64,000 nt of DNA, taken from Achromobacter sp. B7 (lineage in GTDB: Bacteria > Pseudomonadota > Gammaproteobacteria > Burkholderiales > Burkholderiaceae_B). The notes under the pieces were generated by a model that was not told where the DNA came from, searched no databases, and saw only the letters and a program-made list of their open reading frames with translations. A program made the position numbers and the translations under genes. Shown in pieces: positions 37,580 to 47,323 of the stretch. Within the stretch, counting starts at the first letter, position 1. Each line of letters starts with the position of its first letter. The stretch lies in the NCBI RefSeq assembly GCF_003600685.1, contig NZ_CP032084.1:1178001-1242000 (forward strand). Reading direction: 5' to 3'.

Positions 37580-39151
37580 TTATGGCCCGACGCGTTCGAC
37601 TTCCCACGCGCGCGGCTTTTTCACCGCCCAAGGCTGGTAGCCCTTGATGTTGCTGCGAAACGCGCCGATGTCCAGCCCGTTGTAGAGCGGGATGCTGGGC
37701 ACATCGGCCAGGAACAGCTTGTGCAGCTGATCAAATGAAGCCTGTCGCTTGGCCCGGTCGGAATCCACCGAGGCAGCTTCCACCAGCTTCAGGGCGTCAG
37801 CGTTGTCCCACACTTTGCGCGGCTGCTTGGCCTTGTCGCCCGTCACCATCTCGTAGTTCAACGCCGCATCCAGGCGCGCCGAATACGGGAACGTCATCAT
37901 CTGGTAGGTGCCCGCGTTATAGCGGTCCAGCTGCGTGGCCCATTCAACAACGGACAACTGCGCATTGATGCCCACGGCTTGCAGCATCGCCTGCACGATC
38001 ACGGCCGAGTTATACGACTGCGGATAGCGCTTGGTGGTCAGAATCGTCAGCGGCTGCCCCTTGTAGCCGGCCTCTTGCAACAGCTTGGCCGCCCGCGCCG
38101 GATCGTAGTCCCACCCCTGCTTTTGCGCGGCATCGTAGTAAGGCGACACCAGCGGCACGATGGAATTGTTGGGCTGCGCCAGGCCTTCGGTAACGGCGGC
38201 CGCCAGCTGCTTGTAGTCGATGGCATGGGCCAGCGCGAGGCGTAACTTGGGGTTGGCCAGCACGGGGTCTTTGGTCTGCAACAACAGCGCCGTCATGCTC
38301 ATCACCGGCGCATAGGCCACCTTCACGTTCGGCGTGTTTTGCAGCACCGGCACGTCGTTGTTGGAGACGTCTTCAATGATGTCGATATTGCCGCGTTGCA
38401 AGGCGGCTTTGGCGGTGGAGTCGTCGGGCACGATCATGAAGCGCACTTCGTCCACCAGGGGGCGCTTGGACCCGGTGTAGCCGTCGCGCTTGCCGTCCAG
38501 GTTGGCGTAGCCGGCGAACCTGGTCAGGCGGATGTATTCGCCGCGCTTCCATTCGGCCAGCTCGAAAGGGCCGGTGCCGATGGGTTTGATCCAGGCGCCG
38601 TCCGCGCCCACTGAATCTCGCGAAAGTATGCCGGTGCCGCCGCAGTCGATGCGCGCCAGCGATGCCAGGAACAGGCTGGTGGGCTTGTCCAGGTGATAGA
38701 CGACGGTACGCGCATCGGGCGCCTCGACGCGGGTGACCTTGACGCTGCCGCGCCCATCGAATTCGCTGGCGCAGCGCCAGCCGGAATTCGCGGCGGTGTA
38801 GTGCTGCCAGCTCCAGAGCACGTCGGCCGATGTCATCGGCTTGCCGTTGTGAAACGTCACGCCATCGCGCAAGGTAAATGTGTAGGTCTTGCCGTCGGGG
38901 CTGATGTCCACCGATTTGGCCAGCAGCGGGCGCACCTCGGCGTCTTCGCCATAGGCCACCAGCCCTTCAACAATGTGCATGACGACCGCGTCGCTGTTGC
39001 TGTCGCGGTTGACGCCGGGTTCGGTGGAACGGATGTCGGCGGTCATCGAAATGCGCAGCGGCGGGGCGGGCTGCGCGCTGACGGGGCCGGCGGCGCCGGA
39101 CAGCCCGGCAAGCGCCAGCGCAACCGCGGCGCCAAGATTGGGGTTTTTCAT
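37580..39151 (-). CDS. family-5 (peptide/opine) ABC transporter substrate-binding protein 2
   Basis: The 523-residue periplasmic protein has a signal peptide ending at VSA and is strongly similar over its whole length to the product of 35917-37479 (compare DIRSTEPGVNRDSNSDAVV and LRDGVTFHNGKPMTSADVLW). The two most likely arose by duplication and share one transporter. It is the second gene of a minus-strand unit, 35 bases after the C45 hydrolase gene. Divergence is visible mainly in the C-terminal half, which could change specificity. Confidence 0.93.
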   Translation of the reverse strand: MKNPNLGAAVALALAGLSGAAGPVSAQPAPPLRISMTADIRSTEPGVNRDSNSDAVVMHIVEGLVAYGEDAEVRPLLAKSVDISPDGKTYTFTLRDGVTFHNGKPMTSADVLWSWQHYTAANSGWRCASEFDGRGSVKVTRVEAPDARTVVYHLDKPTSLFLASLARIDCGGTGILSRDSVGADGAWIKPIGTGPFELAEWKRGEYIRLTRFAGYANLDGKRDGYTGSKRPLVDEVRFMIVPDDSTAKAALQRGNIDIIEDVSNNDVPVLQNTPNVKVAYAPVMSMTALLLQTKDPVLANPKLRLALAHAIDYKQLAAAVTEGLAQPNNSIVPLVSPYYDAAQKQGWDYDPARAAKLLQEAGYKGQPLTILTTKRYPQSYNSAVIVQAMLQAVGINAQLSVVEWATQLDRYNAGTYQMMTFPYSARLDAALNYEMVTGDKAKQPRKVWDNADALKLVEAASVDSDRAKRQASFDQLHKLFLADVPSIPLYNGLDIGAFRSNIKGYQPWAVKKPRAWEVERVGP

Positions 39152-39186
39152 TGGAACTTCCTTCGGTTGCGCCAGCGCGCCAGAGA

Positions 39187-40323
39187 TCAGGCCGCGGCCA
39201 GCAGTTCGGGTTCGGCGGTCAGGCTATAGCGGGTAAACGTACGATTCAGCGCGGGCAGGGGCGCCACTTCCATCAGGCCGACGGCCGGCTCCATGACCAC
39301 CATGGCGACCGTGGCGGAAAGATTGTCGTGGCTGCCGGGGCGCGGCGGACGGCACACGGAATAGGGCGCGCCAAAATCATCGAACAGCGCGCGCTTGAGG
39401 TCCTCGCGCGTCAAGTCCGTTTTCTCGTTCAGCAGGCGGCGTACGCGCCAGTCGCGGTACGCGCTTTCGGGCGTGCTGGCGCGGCCGGTGTCGCGCAGCT
39501 TGGACAAGGCCACTTCGCTGACCCAGTGGTTGGCGTGCACGATCAGGTCGTCGCTGCCCGGATAGATGGGGAAGGCTTCATCGGTGGTGCATTCGTAGTC
39601 CACGCCAAACCCAGCCGCCATGCCCAGCATGATGTTGTTCGAGCAGGACTTGGCGGTTGTGGCCACGGCCTTGATCGCCAGCGCGAAATGCTGCTGCTCC
39701 AGCACCTTGCGACGAATCAGCGACAGCGGCACGCCCAGTTGGCGGAAGTCGCGGTCGGACTCCAGATAGTTGGCGGTAATGGATACGCCCGCGCTGTTCA
39801 ATCCGCTGCGGGCCAGGCCACCGGCTTCGACGAACGTCAGGATGTCCGGGCCGTTGTCGCTGCGCACGCGCAGCACGATGGCCGTCTCGGCGCATTCCGC
39901 GCGCCAGTCCCAATTCTGCCCATGGATCAGGTTGCCGTTGGCCGAACGCGTGGGCAGGATCAACGCGCCGGTGCAGCCGTCGCCGGGTTCCAGTTCGGCC
40001 GCCTTCTTCTTTTCGGCGCGCGCCTTGGCCACCACTTCCGTGCGTGCGTTGACCATCACGATGTCTTCGAAGGGCACGTCGGCGCCCGCGGCGATGCCGC
40101 GCATCTCTTCCAGATAGTGCGGCGCAAAGGCTTCGATCTCGCGCGCGAAATGGGCGATCAGCTCGGTGCGCGCCATGGCGTCGTAGCCCAGGTCGACCAG
40201 CGTCTGGCCATACATGGCGGCGCTTTTGCGCACGCGCGCGGCAGCTTGCTGGCCGTAGGAACGGCCGCGGGCCTCGGGAGTGCCGGAAACCGATACGAAA
40301 GGAAATTGGGAAATCTGGGTCAT
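39187..40323 (-). CDS. C45-family autoproteolytic acyltransferase/hydrolase
   Basis: The 378-residue protein belongs to the C45 (isopenicillin N acyltransferase-like) N-terminal-nucleophile family. The likely cleavage site and catalytic Cys117 are in GDGCTGALILP; family features such as HGQNWDWRAE and GLARSGLNSAGVSITAN follow. Self-cleavage before Cys117 would give two subunits. No signal peptide is present, so it acts in the cytoplasm on imported substrate. Members cleave or form amide bonds of acyl amino compounds. It is the first gene of a unit with binding protein 2 and has an operator copy upstream. Confidence 0.88.
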   Translation of the reverse strand: MTQISQFPFVSVSGTPEARGRSYGQQAAARVRKSAAMYGQTLVDLGYDAMARTELIAHFAREIEAFAPHYLEEMRGIAAGADVPFEDIVMVNARTEVVAKARAEKKKAAELEPGDGCTGALILPTRSANGNLIHGQNWDWRAECAETAIVLRVRSDNGPDILTFVEAGGLARSGLNSAGVSITANYLESDRDFRQLGVPLSLIRRKVLEQQHFALAIKAVATTAKSCSNNIMLGMAAGFGVDYECTTDEAFPIYPGSDDLIVHANHWVSEVALSKLRDTGRASTPESAYRDWRVRRLLNEKTDLTREDLKRALFDDFGAPYSVCRPPRPGSHDNLSATVAMVVMEPAVGLMEVAPLPALNRTFTRYSLTAEPELLAAA

Positions 40324-40409
40324 GGACGGGGAGGCGGCGCCGCGCGCCGTGGGGTCGGGGAGGTGGAAGGGGAAAAAGGCAGGGAAGCAAGCTGCAAAAA
40401 TGTTAGCTT

Positions 40410-40425
40410 ATTTTGGCGCCAATAT
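40410..40425. promoter_or_regulatory. palindromic operator, copy 3, before the C45 hydrolase gene
   Basis: ATTTTGGCGCCAATAT carries the perfect TTGGCGCCAA core (40413-40422) with partly matching flanks. It lies about 90 bases upstream of the C45 start codon on the minus strand. Confidence 0.6.
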
Positions 40426-40468
40426 TGCTCAGGGTTTACCCAATGCGGGCGAAGATCCCCACGGCGCG

Positions 40469-40552
40469 ACGGTTGCCAAAGCGCTTGCCACAGGGGGTGA
40501 TAAAGCGGGTGCCACAGCGCTTGCCACAGCGGGTGCCACAGCGAGTGCCACA
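40469..40552. repeat. 12-base tandem repeat, seven units
   Basis: Seven units follow the pattern GCGSKTGCCACA, with two exact GCGGGTGCCACA copies and two exact GCGCTTGCCACA copies. The tract lies in the 314-base gap 40324-40637, which otherwise holds the operator copy and a terminator and no gene I can support. Confidence 0.85.
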
Positions 40553-40579
40553 GCAGGGACGCTTGCGCGAACCGGCATG

Positions 40580-40609
40580 AAAAAGCCCCCGCGAATCCAT
40601 CGCGGGGGC
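40580..40609 (-). terminator. terminator of the RND efflux operon
   Basis: On the minus strand GCCCCCGCG and CGCGGGGGC form a 9-bp stem followed by TTTTT. It lies about 30 bases after the outer-membrane-factor stop. Confidence 0.85.
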
Positions 40610-40637
40610 CAGCGTCGTCCGTTCAACAGCAAGCAGT

Positions 40638-42173
40638 TCAGAGTTGGCCGGCAGCCACCTCCGGCGCGCGGGTGGGCGACCCCATGGCCTGGAACAGCGC
40701 CGCCGTTTCCGTCAGCCGGGCGTTGGCGTATTCCAGTTCGCGCAGGCGCGCGGCCACGTAATGCTGTTCGGCCGCGTATTCGGTATAGGGCGCCAGCGCA
40801 CCCAGGCGCACGCGGCTGGCCGTGTTGCGGTAAGACTGTTCGGCCGCGCGCCGCGAGGCCTCGGCCGAGGCCAGTGCCTGCCCGTCCGCGTCCAGGCGCG
40901 CCAGGGTGTCGGCCACGTCCTGGAACGCCGTCAGTACCGTTTGCTTGTATTGCAGCACCGCCGCTTCGTAGCGTTCTTTAGCGGCGCGGCGCTCGGCCAG
41001 CAAGGCGCCGCCGTGGAAAATGGGCTGCGTCAAGGACGCGCCAATCGCCCAGATCGACCCCGCGCCGGACAGCGCGGCCGGCCAGCTGAAGCCGCCCTTG
41101 CCCATCGACGCGGACAACGACAGGCTGGGGAACAGCTGTGCGGTGGCCACGCCCACGTCGGCCGACGCGGCCTGCACCACGGCGTCCGCCACCAGGATGT
41201 CGGGGCGCGACGCCAATAGCTCGGACGGCACTACCACCGGCACCTGCGGCGGCACGGCCAGCGTGCTGAATGCCAGGTCGTCCGGCGCCTGGTCCGGGCG
41301 GCGGCCCAACAGCACGGCCAGCGCGTGGCGCGTGGCCTGCCATTGCGCGCGCAGGCCAGGCAGCGAGGCTTCCAGCGTGGCGGCGTCCTGGTCGGCGTCC
41401 AGCGCATCGTTTTGCGAAGCGGAGCCCAATTCGTAGCGGCGTTGCGTATCGCGCGCCACCTGCCGCAGCAGCACCACCTGCTTTTCGGTCAGCGCCACGC
41501 GTTCGGCCAGCGAGGCCGATGTGATGGCGCCGGTGACGATATTGCCGGCCAGCGACCGCCGGGCCGATTCCAGCCGGAACGCCTGCTGCTCAACCTGCGC
41601 CGCCAGGGACGCGTTGGCGAAACGCGCCGCGCCGAACAGGTCCAGGTCGTAAGTGGCCTGGATCTGGCCGGTGAACACGTTGTAGAGCGCCGTGGACTCG
41701 GGCAGATCGGGCATGGTCAGTGCGCGGTTGCGCGTGCCGCTTGCGCCCGCGTCCACCGACGGCAGCAGTGATGAATTGACCTGCGCGCGCAGTTGTTCGC
41801 GCGCGCCAGCCAGGTTGCGTTCGGCGGCGGCAAGGTTCGGGCTGTTGGCCAGCCCTTCCTGCACCAGGGCGTTCAGCGCGTCGGAACCATAGCGCTTCCA
41901 CCACTCGGGCACGGGCCGCGCGCCCTGTTCGAATTGCTGTGCGACGCCCTGGGCCGTGGCGCCCTGCGGGGGCGGGGCTTCTACGCCGTATTGCGGGGGC
42001 GAGGCGGTTGCCGGGGGCTTGCTGTCCGGGGCGAACGCGCAGGCGCTCAAGGCCAGCGACAGAGCCGGCAACATGGGCCGCAACAGGGGCCGCAACAAGG
42101 GCCGCAACAAGGGCCGCAACAAGGTCCGCGCCAGCGGCAGCCTGGAATAACGCGTGGGATGGGGCTTCATCAT
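40638..42173 (-). CDS. NodT-family RND outer-membrane channel lipoprotein
   Basis: The product (511 residues from 42173, 510 from the adjacent ATG at 42170) has a lipobox (LALSAC), WWKRYG near residue 90 and two repeated coiled halves as in TolC/OprM. GAGGAG is seven bases from the second ATG, which is therefore slightly favoured. Its signal peptide carries four L-L-R-P repeats encoded by a 12-base DNA repeat, lengthening the positively charged region. It is the last gene of the efflux operon and its start overlaps the permease stop. Confidence 0.92.
   Translation of the reverse strand: MMKPHPTRYSRLPLARTLLRPLLRPLLRPLLRPMLPALSLALSACAFAPDSKPPATASPPQYGVEAPPPQGATAQGVAQQFEQGARPVPEWWKRYGSDALNALVQEGLANSPNLAAAERNLAGAREQLRAQVNSSLLPSVDAGASGTRNRALTMPDLPESTALYNVFTGQIQATYDLDLFGAARFANASLAAQVEQQAFRLESARRSLAGNIVTGAITSASLAERVALTEKQVVLLRQVARDTQRRYELGSASQNDALDADQDAATLEASLPGLRAQWQATRHALAVLLGRRPDQAPDDLAFSTLAVPPQVPVVVPSELLASRPDILVADAVVQAASADVGVATAQLFPSLSLSASMGKGGFSWPAALSGAGSIWAIGASLTQPIFHGGALLAERRAAKERYEAAVLQYKQTVLTAFQDVADTLARLDADGQALASAEASRRAAEQSYRNTASRVRLGALAPYTEYAAEQHYVAARLRELEYANARLTETAALFQAMGSPTRAPEVAAGQL
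42075..42128. repeat. 12-base tandem repeat in the outer-membrane channel gene
   Basis: Four full units and one partial unit of GGGCCGCAACAA encode the repeated LLRP in the signal peptide on the minus strand. Copy-number change would stay in frame. Confidence 0.85.
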
Positions 42174-45100
42174 CAGGCTCCTCGTTGCAGCGTATCGGCC
42201 GCGTTGGCGCCGGGCGGCACGCCTTCGGGCTCGTCGCGCTCGTCATGGCGCACGCGGAACCATGCCGCGTACAAGGCCGGCAGGAAGAACAGCGTCAGCA
42301 CCGTGGCGCTGGTAATGCCGCCCATCAAGGCCGTGGCCATCGGGCCGAAGAAGTTGCTGCGCAGCAGGGGAATCAACGCCAGCACGGCGGCGGCGGCGGT
42401 CAGCACGATGGGGCGGAAACGCCGCGCGGTGGCGCCGACGATGGCGTCCACGCGCTTGTGGCCGTTCAGGATGTCCTGCTCGATCTGGTCCACCAAAATC
42501 ACCGAGTTGCGCATGATGATGCCGAACATCGCAATGACGCCCAGCATGGCCACGAAGCCGAATGGTTTGCCGAACAGCAGCAACGCCGCCACCACGCCGA
42601 TCAGGCCCAGCGGCGCGGTCAGCACCACCATCAGCACGCGCGAGAAGCTTTGCAGCTGCACCATCAACAGCGTCAGCACCGCCACCGCCATCAGCGGCAT
42701 TTGCGCGTTGATGGACGATTGCCCCTTGCCGCTTTCCTCGACCGGGCCGCCCACTTCAATGCGGTAGCCCACCGGCAGGTCCGCGCGGATGGCGTCCAGC
42801 TTCTTGTCGATGGCGTGGGTGACGTCGATGCCTTGCGCGCCGCTGGTCACATCCGCCTGCACCGTAATGGTGGGCTGGCGGTCGCGTTCCCAGATGACGC
42901 CGTATTCCAGGTCGTAGTGCACCTGGCCCAGGCTGCCCAAGGGCACGGGGCCATTGGGCGTGGGCATGGCCAACGTGGCGATGCGGGCGGGGTCCACGCG
43001 TTCTTCTTTCGGCGCGCGCAGGCTGACATTGATCAGCTTGTCGCGTTCGCGGTATTGGGTCACGGTGTAGCCCGACAGCGTCATCGCCAAAAAGTCGGAC
43101 ACATCGCTGGCACTGGTACCCAGCTCGCGCGCTTTTTGCTGGTCGATGTCGAATCGCACCGAGCGTTCCGAGGGTTCGTCCCAATCAAATTGCACGTTCA
43201 CCGAGCGCGTGTCGGCGCGCACTTCGGCGGCGACCTTTTCCGCCACCGCGCGCACTTCCGAGATCTTGTCGCCACTGACGCGGAACTGCACCTGATAGCC
43301 GACGGGCGGGCCGTTTTCCAGGCGCGACAGGCGCGTTCGTATGGCCGGGAATTTTTCACGCAGCATGGGCTCAAGCCACTGGGCCAGCTGTTCGCGCTCT
43401 TCTACGGAGTGCGCGGTGATGACCAGCTGCCCGAAGTTCGGCGTGGGCAGTTGCTGATCCAGCGGCAGGTAGAAGCGCGGCGCGCCGGTGCCCACGAAGC
43501 TGACCGAATGGTCGATCTCGGGCCGGCCTTCCAGCGCTTTTTCCAACCGTTCGACCTGGCGCAGCGTGGCCGCGAACGACGCACCCTCTTGCAGCCGCAC
43601 GTCCACCATCAGCTCGGTACGGTCCGAGCTGGGAAAGAACTGCTGGGGCACAAGCTTGAAGCCCGCCATCGCCACGACGAAGATCACCACCGTGCCCGCC
43701 AGCACCCAGAAGCGGCGGTCCACGCACCACGCCACCCAACCGCGCAGACGCTGATAGAAGCGGGTGTTGTAGATATCGTGTTCGTGGTCGTGCGGCTGAT
43801 GGGCTTCGCGCTTGCGCTCGGGCAGCAGCCGATAGCCCAGAAGCGGAATCAGCACCACGGCGGCAAACCACGAAGTGATCAGCGCAATGGCCGACACCTG
43901 GAAAATGGACCGCGTGTATTCGCCGGTGCTGGACTTGGCCAGCGCGATCGGCAGAAAGCCGGCCACGGTGACCAGCGTGCCGGTCAGCATGGGAAACGCG
44001 GTGCTGGTGTAGGCGAAGGCGGCGGCGCGCGCGCGGCTCCAGCCCTGTTCCAGCTTCACCGCCATCATTTCCACGGCGATGATGGCATCGTCCACCAGCA
44101 GGCCCAGCGCCAGCACCAAGGTGCCCAGCGACACCTTGTGCAGGCCGATGCCGAACATGTCCATGAACAGCGCGGTGATGGCCAGCACCACCGGGATCGA
44201 AATCACGACGACCATGCCGGTGCGCAGGCCCAGCGACACCAGGCTGACGATCAGCACGATGGCAACCGCTTCTGCCACCGAACGCAGAAATTCGTCAACG
44301 GAATCCGATACCGCGTCCGGCATGCTGGACACTTCCGTCAGCGTCAGGCCGGCGGGCAATTGCGCCTTGAGCTTGTCAAAGGTCTTGTCCAGGGCTTCGC
44401 CCAGGCGCACCACATCCTGGCCCGGTTGCATGGTGATGCCGATGCCCAGCACGGGCTTGCCGTTAAAGCGCATCTGCTCGGTGGGCGGGTCGTCATAGCC
44501 GCGATGGATGGTGGCGATGTCGCCCAGGCGGATCGACTTGTCGTTGACGCGGATCAGCGTGTCGGCCAGCGCGCGGCTGTTTTCGAACTGTCCCGTCGGC
44601 CGCACGAAGATGCGGTCGTCGGCCGTGGTCAGGGTGCCGGCGCTGGACACCGCGTTTTGCGTGTTGATGGCCTGCGCGATCTGCTGAGGCGTCACGCCCA
44701 GACGGCTTAGCTGTGTATTGGAGATTTCGACATACACGTGTTCAGCCTGGTCGGCAAAGTAATCGACCTTGGCCACGCCCGGCACGCGCAGCAGCACGGT
44801 GCGCAGATTGTCGGCGTAATCGTGCAGTTGCGCGGGCGAAAAGCCGTCGCCATGCAGCGTGTAGATGTTGGTATAGACGTCGCCGAATTCGTCGTTGAAG
44901 AACGGGCCTTGCACGCCTTGCGGCAACGTGGCCTGGATATCGCCGACCTTCTTGCGCACCTGATACCACTGGTCGGCCACCGTGTTGGCGGGCGCCGAGT
45001 CTTTCATGGTGTAGAAGATCAGCGATTCACCGGGGCGGGAATAGCTGCGGAGAAAGTCCGTGTTGGCGGTCTCCTGTAGCTTCTTGCCGATGCGGTCGGT

Positions 45101-45337
45101 GACTTGTTCCTGCACCTGCTTGGCGGTCGCGCCCGGCCATAAGGTCTTGATGACCATCACGCGGAACGTGAAGGGGGGGTCTTCGGACTGGGCCAGCTTG
45201 GAATACGACAGCACGCCAAACAGCGTGACCAGCGTGATCAGGAAAATGACCAGCGGCTGGTGGCGCAGCGCCCAGGCCGACAGGTTGAACTTGCCTTCTT
45301 TGTGGTCGTGGCCGGGATCTTCGGCGGGTGCGCTCAT
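42173..45337 (-). CDS. RND multidrug efflux permease
   Basis: The 1054-residue inner-membrane pump has the 12-segment RND layout with two large periplasmic loops. The proton-relay aspartates are visible in LGLLVDDAIIAVE in the middle of membrane segment 4. The start (SAWALRHQPLVIFLITLVTLFG) is typical of the branch close to hydrophobe/amphiphile pumps. It exchanges protons for drugs together with the adaptor upstream and the channel downstream. It overlaps the adaptor gene by an ATGA. Confidence 0.93.
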   Translation of the reverse strand: MSAPAEDPGHDHKEGKFNLSAWALRHQPLVIFLITLVTLFGVLSYSKLAQSEDPPFTFRVMVIKTLWPGATAKQVQEQVTDRIGKKLQETANTDFLRSYSRPGESLIFYTMKDSAPANTVADQWYQVRKKVGDIQATLPQGVQGPFFNDEFGDVYTNIYTLHGDGFSPAQLHDYADNLRTVLLRVPGVAKVDYFADQAEHVYVEISNTQLSRLGVTPQQIAQAINTQNAVSSAGTLTTADDRIFVRPTGQFENSRALADTLIRVNDKSIRLGDIATIHRGYDDPPTEQMRFNGKPVLGIGITMQPGQDVVRLGEALDKTFDKLKAQLPAGLTLTEVSSMPDAVSDSVDEFLRSVAEAVAIVLIVSLVSLGLRTGMVVVISIPVVLAITALFMDMFGIGLHKVSLGTLVLALGLLVDDAIIAVEMMAVKLEQGWSRARAAAFAYTSTAFPMLTGTLVTVAGFLPIALAKSSTGEYTRSIFQVSAIALITSWFAAVVLIPLLGYRLLPERKREAHQPHDHEHDIYNTRFYQRLRGWVAWCVDRRFWVLAGTVVIFVVAMAGFKLVPQQFFPSSDRTELMVDVRLQEGASFAATLRQVERLEKALEGRPEIDHSVSFVGTGAPRFYLPLDQQLPTPNFGQLVITAHSVEEREQLAQWLEPMLREKFPAIRTRLSRLENGPPVGYQVQFRVSGDKISEVRAVAEKVAAEVRADTRSVNVQFDWDEPSERSVRFDIDQQKARELGTSASDVSDFLAMTLSGYTVTQYRERDKLINVSLRAPKEERVDPARIATLAMPTPNGPVPLGSLGQVHYDLEYGVIWERDRQPTITVQADVTSGAQGIDVTHAIDKKLDAIRADLPVGYRIEVGGPVEESGKGQSSINAQMPLMAVAVLTLLMVQLQSFSRVLMVVLTAPLGLIGVVAALLLFGKPFGFVAMLGVIAMFGIIMRNSVILVDQIEQDILNGHKRVDAIVGATARRFRPIVLTAAAAVLALIPLLRSNFFGPMATALMGGITSATVLTLFFLPALYAAWFRVRHDERDEPEGVPPGANAADTLQRGA

Positions 45338-46515
45338 GATGCGAAGTCCTCGGCGTGCAGGGGCGCCACGGGGCGCACCTTTTCACCGGCGGTCACGGTG
45401 TGCACGCCTTGCCAGACCACGCGTTCACCCGCCGACACGCCGCCGGTCAGCGTTACGGTGCGCGCGTCAAAGCGCAACACCTGTACGCGGCGCAGCTCCA
45501 GCGTGTCTTCCTTCGGTTTGACGATCCATACGGCGGGGTCCTTGCCGTCATGGAATAGCGCGGTGGCGGGCACGGTGTAGGTGGCCTGGTCGGCCGCGCC
45601 GTGATTGTCGAAGCTGATGTTGGCCGTCATGCCCAGCCGCACTTGCGGCGACGGCGATTCCAGCGTGAGCTTCACGCGGTAAGTGCGGCTTTGCGGGTCG
45701 GCGGCCGGCGCGATCTCGCGCAGCGTGGCCGTGAAGTTCTGGCCGGGCAGCGGGCCCAGCGTCACGTTGGCGCGTTGGCCGATCGTCAAACCGGCCAGTA
45801 CGCTTTCCGGCACGTCGCAAATGGCATCGATGTCGCCCGCCCAGGCCAGCTGGTAGACGGGAGTGCCGGCCGCCACGTTCTGCCCGGTGTCGGCCTGTTC
45901 GGCGGTGATGACGCCCGCATGGTCGGCCTGCAACGTCGTGTACTTAAGCTGGTCGGCCGACAGCGCGGCCTGCTGGGCGGCCTGATCGCGTTGGGCCAGG
46001 GCCGAGGCGTAGGCGTTGCGGGTCTGTTCCAGCTGGGTGGCGGCGATGAGGTTTTCGCGCGCTTGGGCGCGGTCGCGGTCCAACTGTTGGCGGGCGTAGT
46101 CCAGTTGATGCTGAGCGGCCGACAACTGGGCCTTGGCGGCCGCGGCGTTCTTGGTGGCGTCGGCCGGGTCGAGCTTGGCGACGACCTGGCCGGGCACGAC
46201 GCTGTCGCCCAGCCGAACCTGCCGCTCAATGATCTTGCCGCCTACGCGGAAGGAAAGCGGCGTGCTGTAGCGCGCCTGCACTTCGCCCGGCAGCGTCCAC
46301 GCCGGCAGCCGCTCATCCGCCTGCGTCGGCATGGCGACCACGGGACGCGGCGCCGGGGCCGGTTCTTCTTTGCGGCCGCAGGCCGAGAGGGCCAGCGCCA
46401 GCGCCAGTAGCGTGGGCAGCGTGATGCGGCGAGTCCATGGGGACGGAGCGGGCGTTGTCACGGTTGCGGCAAGGGGGCGCGCCGACGGTTGTGGGCTTGA
46501 GCCAGGAAAATTCAC
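45334..46515 (-). CDS. RND efflux periplasmic adaptor lipoprotein
   Basis: The product (393 residues from 46515) is a membrane-fusion protein with a lipobox (LALSACGRK), lipoyl half-motifs (FRVGGKIIERQVRLGDSV, DHAGVITAEQADTGQNV), a helical hairpin and a beta-barrel. I favour the GTG at 46515, which has GAGG at the right distance; an ATG at 46599 would lie inside the inverted repeat before the TetR gene and has no clear ribosome site. It links the permease and the outer-membrane channel. It is the first gene of the operon. Confidence 0.9.
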   Translation of the reverse strand: MNFPGSSPQPSARPLAATVTTPAPSPWTRRITLPTLLALALALSACGRKEEPAPAPRPVVAMPTQADERLPAWTLPGEVQARYSTPLSFRVGGKIIERQVRLGDSVVPGQVVAKLDPADATKNAAAAKAQLSAAQHQLDYARQQLDRDRAQARENLIAATQLEQTRNAYASALAQRDQAAQQAALSADQLKYTTLQADHAGVITAEQADTGQNVAAGTPVYQLAWAGDIDAICDVPESVLAGLTIGQRANVTLGPLPGQNFTATLREIAPAADPQSRTYRVKLTLESPSPQVRLGMTANISFDNHGAADQATYTVPATALFHDGKDPAVWIVKPKEDTLELRRVQVLRFDARTVTLTGGVSAGERVVWQGVHTVTAGEKVRPVAPLHAEDFAS

Positions 46516-46600
46516 GAAATACCTCGCGGCGCGATAGGGGCGAAAAAGGGGAAGGCATCGGCGAGTCAAACTCGATACGGGCTGAATTCTAATGCGCATA

Positions 46601-46614
46601 TGTATTCGGATACA
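46601..46614. promoter_or_regulatory. inverted repeat between the efflux operon and tetR-type gene
   Basis: TGTAT-TCGG-ATACA is a perfect 5-4-5 inverted repeat in the 139-base divergent region; a partial third copy, CTGTATTTGAAAT, follows. This is the expected place and form of a TetR-family operator. Confidence 0.5.
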
Positions 46615-46654
46615 AGACTGTATTTGAAATCGTGGCCGGTGCTAAACTCCCGCC

Positions 46655-47323
46655 ATGTCAAAAGTGCGCTTAACCCGAGAGCAGAGCAGAGACCAGACGC
46701 GTCAGCGTCTGCTGGACGCTGCGCAATCGGTATTCCTTACCAAGGGCTTCGTGGCCGCCAGCGTCGAGGACATCGCCGAACTGGCGGGGTACACGCGCGG
46801 CGCCTTCTATTCCAATTTCGGCAGCAAGACCGAACTTTTCCTGCAATTGCTCAGGCGCGATCACGAAAAAGTGATGGCCGACATGCGGGCCATCTTCGAA
46901 GAAGGCGAAACGCGCCAGCAGATGGAAGCCAGCGTCGTGCAGTACTACAGCACGCACCACCGCGAAAACGATTGCTTCCTGCTCTGGATGGAAGGCAAGC
47001 TCCAGGCCGCGCGCGACCCCGATTTCCGTGTGGGTTTTACCGATTGCCTGCGCGAATTGCGCGCGGCCACCACGGAATACGTCCGTCAGTTTTCCGCGCA
47101 TGTGGGCACTCCGCTGCCCATGCCGGCCGAACAATTGGCGATCGGGCTCCTGGCCCTGTCGGACGGCATGCAATTTAGCTACGCCTTTGATCCGCAAGGC
47201 GTGAGCCTGGAAATGACCGAGGCGGTGCTGGCCGGTTTTTTCCGGCGGGTGGTGTTTGGTGACTCGCAACCCGACGCGGCGCCCGCCGCCTTGCCGCCCG
47301 GCGCGCCGACTTCGGTCGGATAG
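46655..47323 (+). CDS. TetR-family repressor of the RND operon
   Basis: The 222-residue regulator has a TetR helix-turn-helix at 12-58 (TRQRLLDAAQSVFLTKGF, then VEDIAELAGYTRGAFYSNF). The C-terminal ligand domain resembles those of efflux repressors such as AcrR/TtgR-like proteins, with CFLLWMEGKLQAARD. It is divergent from the efflux operon and most likely represses it. Confidence 0.9.
   Translation: MSKVRLTREQSRDQTRQRLLDAAQSVFLTKGFVAASVEDIAELAGYTRGAFYSNFGSKTELFLQLLRRDHEKVMADMRAIFEEGETRQQMEASVVQYYSTHHRENDCFLLWMEGKLQAARDPDFRVGFTDCLRELRAATTEYVRQFSAHVGTPLPMPAEQLAIGLLALSDGMQFSYAFDPQGVSLEMTEAVLAGFFRRVVFGDSQPDAAPAALPPGAPTSVG

Noticed and set aside
40469..40552. A CRISPR-like array before the efflux operon terminator
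   Set aside because: The 12-base units are contiguous without spacers, so this is a simple tandem repeat.
42173..44710. A very long open frame on the plus strand opposite the RND permease gene
   Set aside because: It is the shadow of a high-GC gene: its translation is rich in His, Gln, Arg and Ala with no domain, and the opposite strand encodes a complete RND permease.
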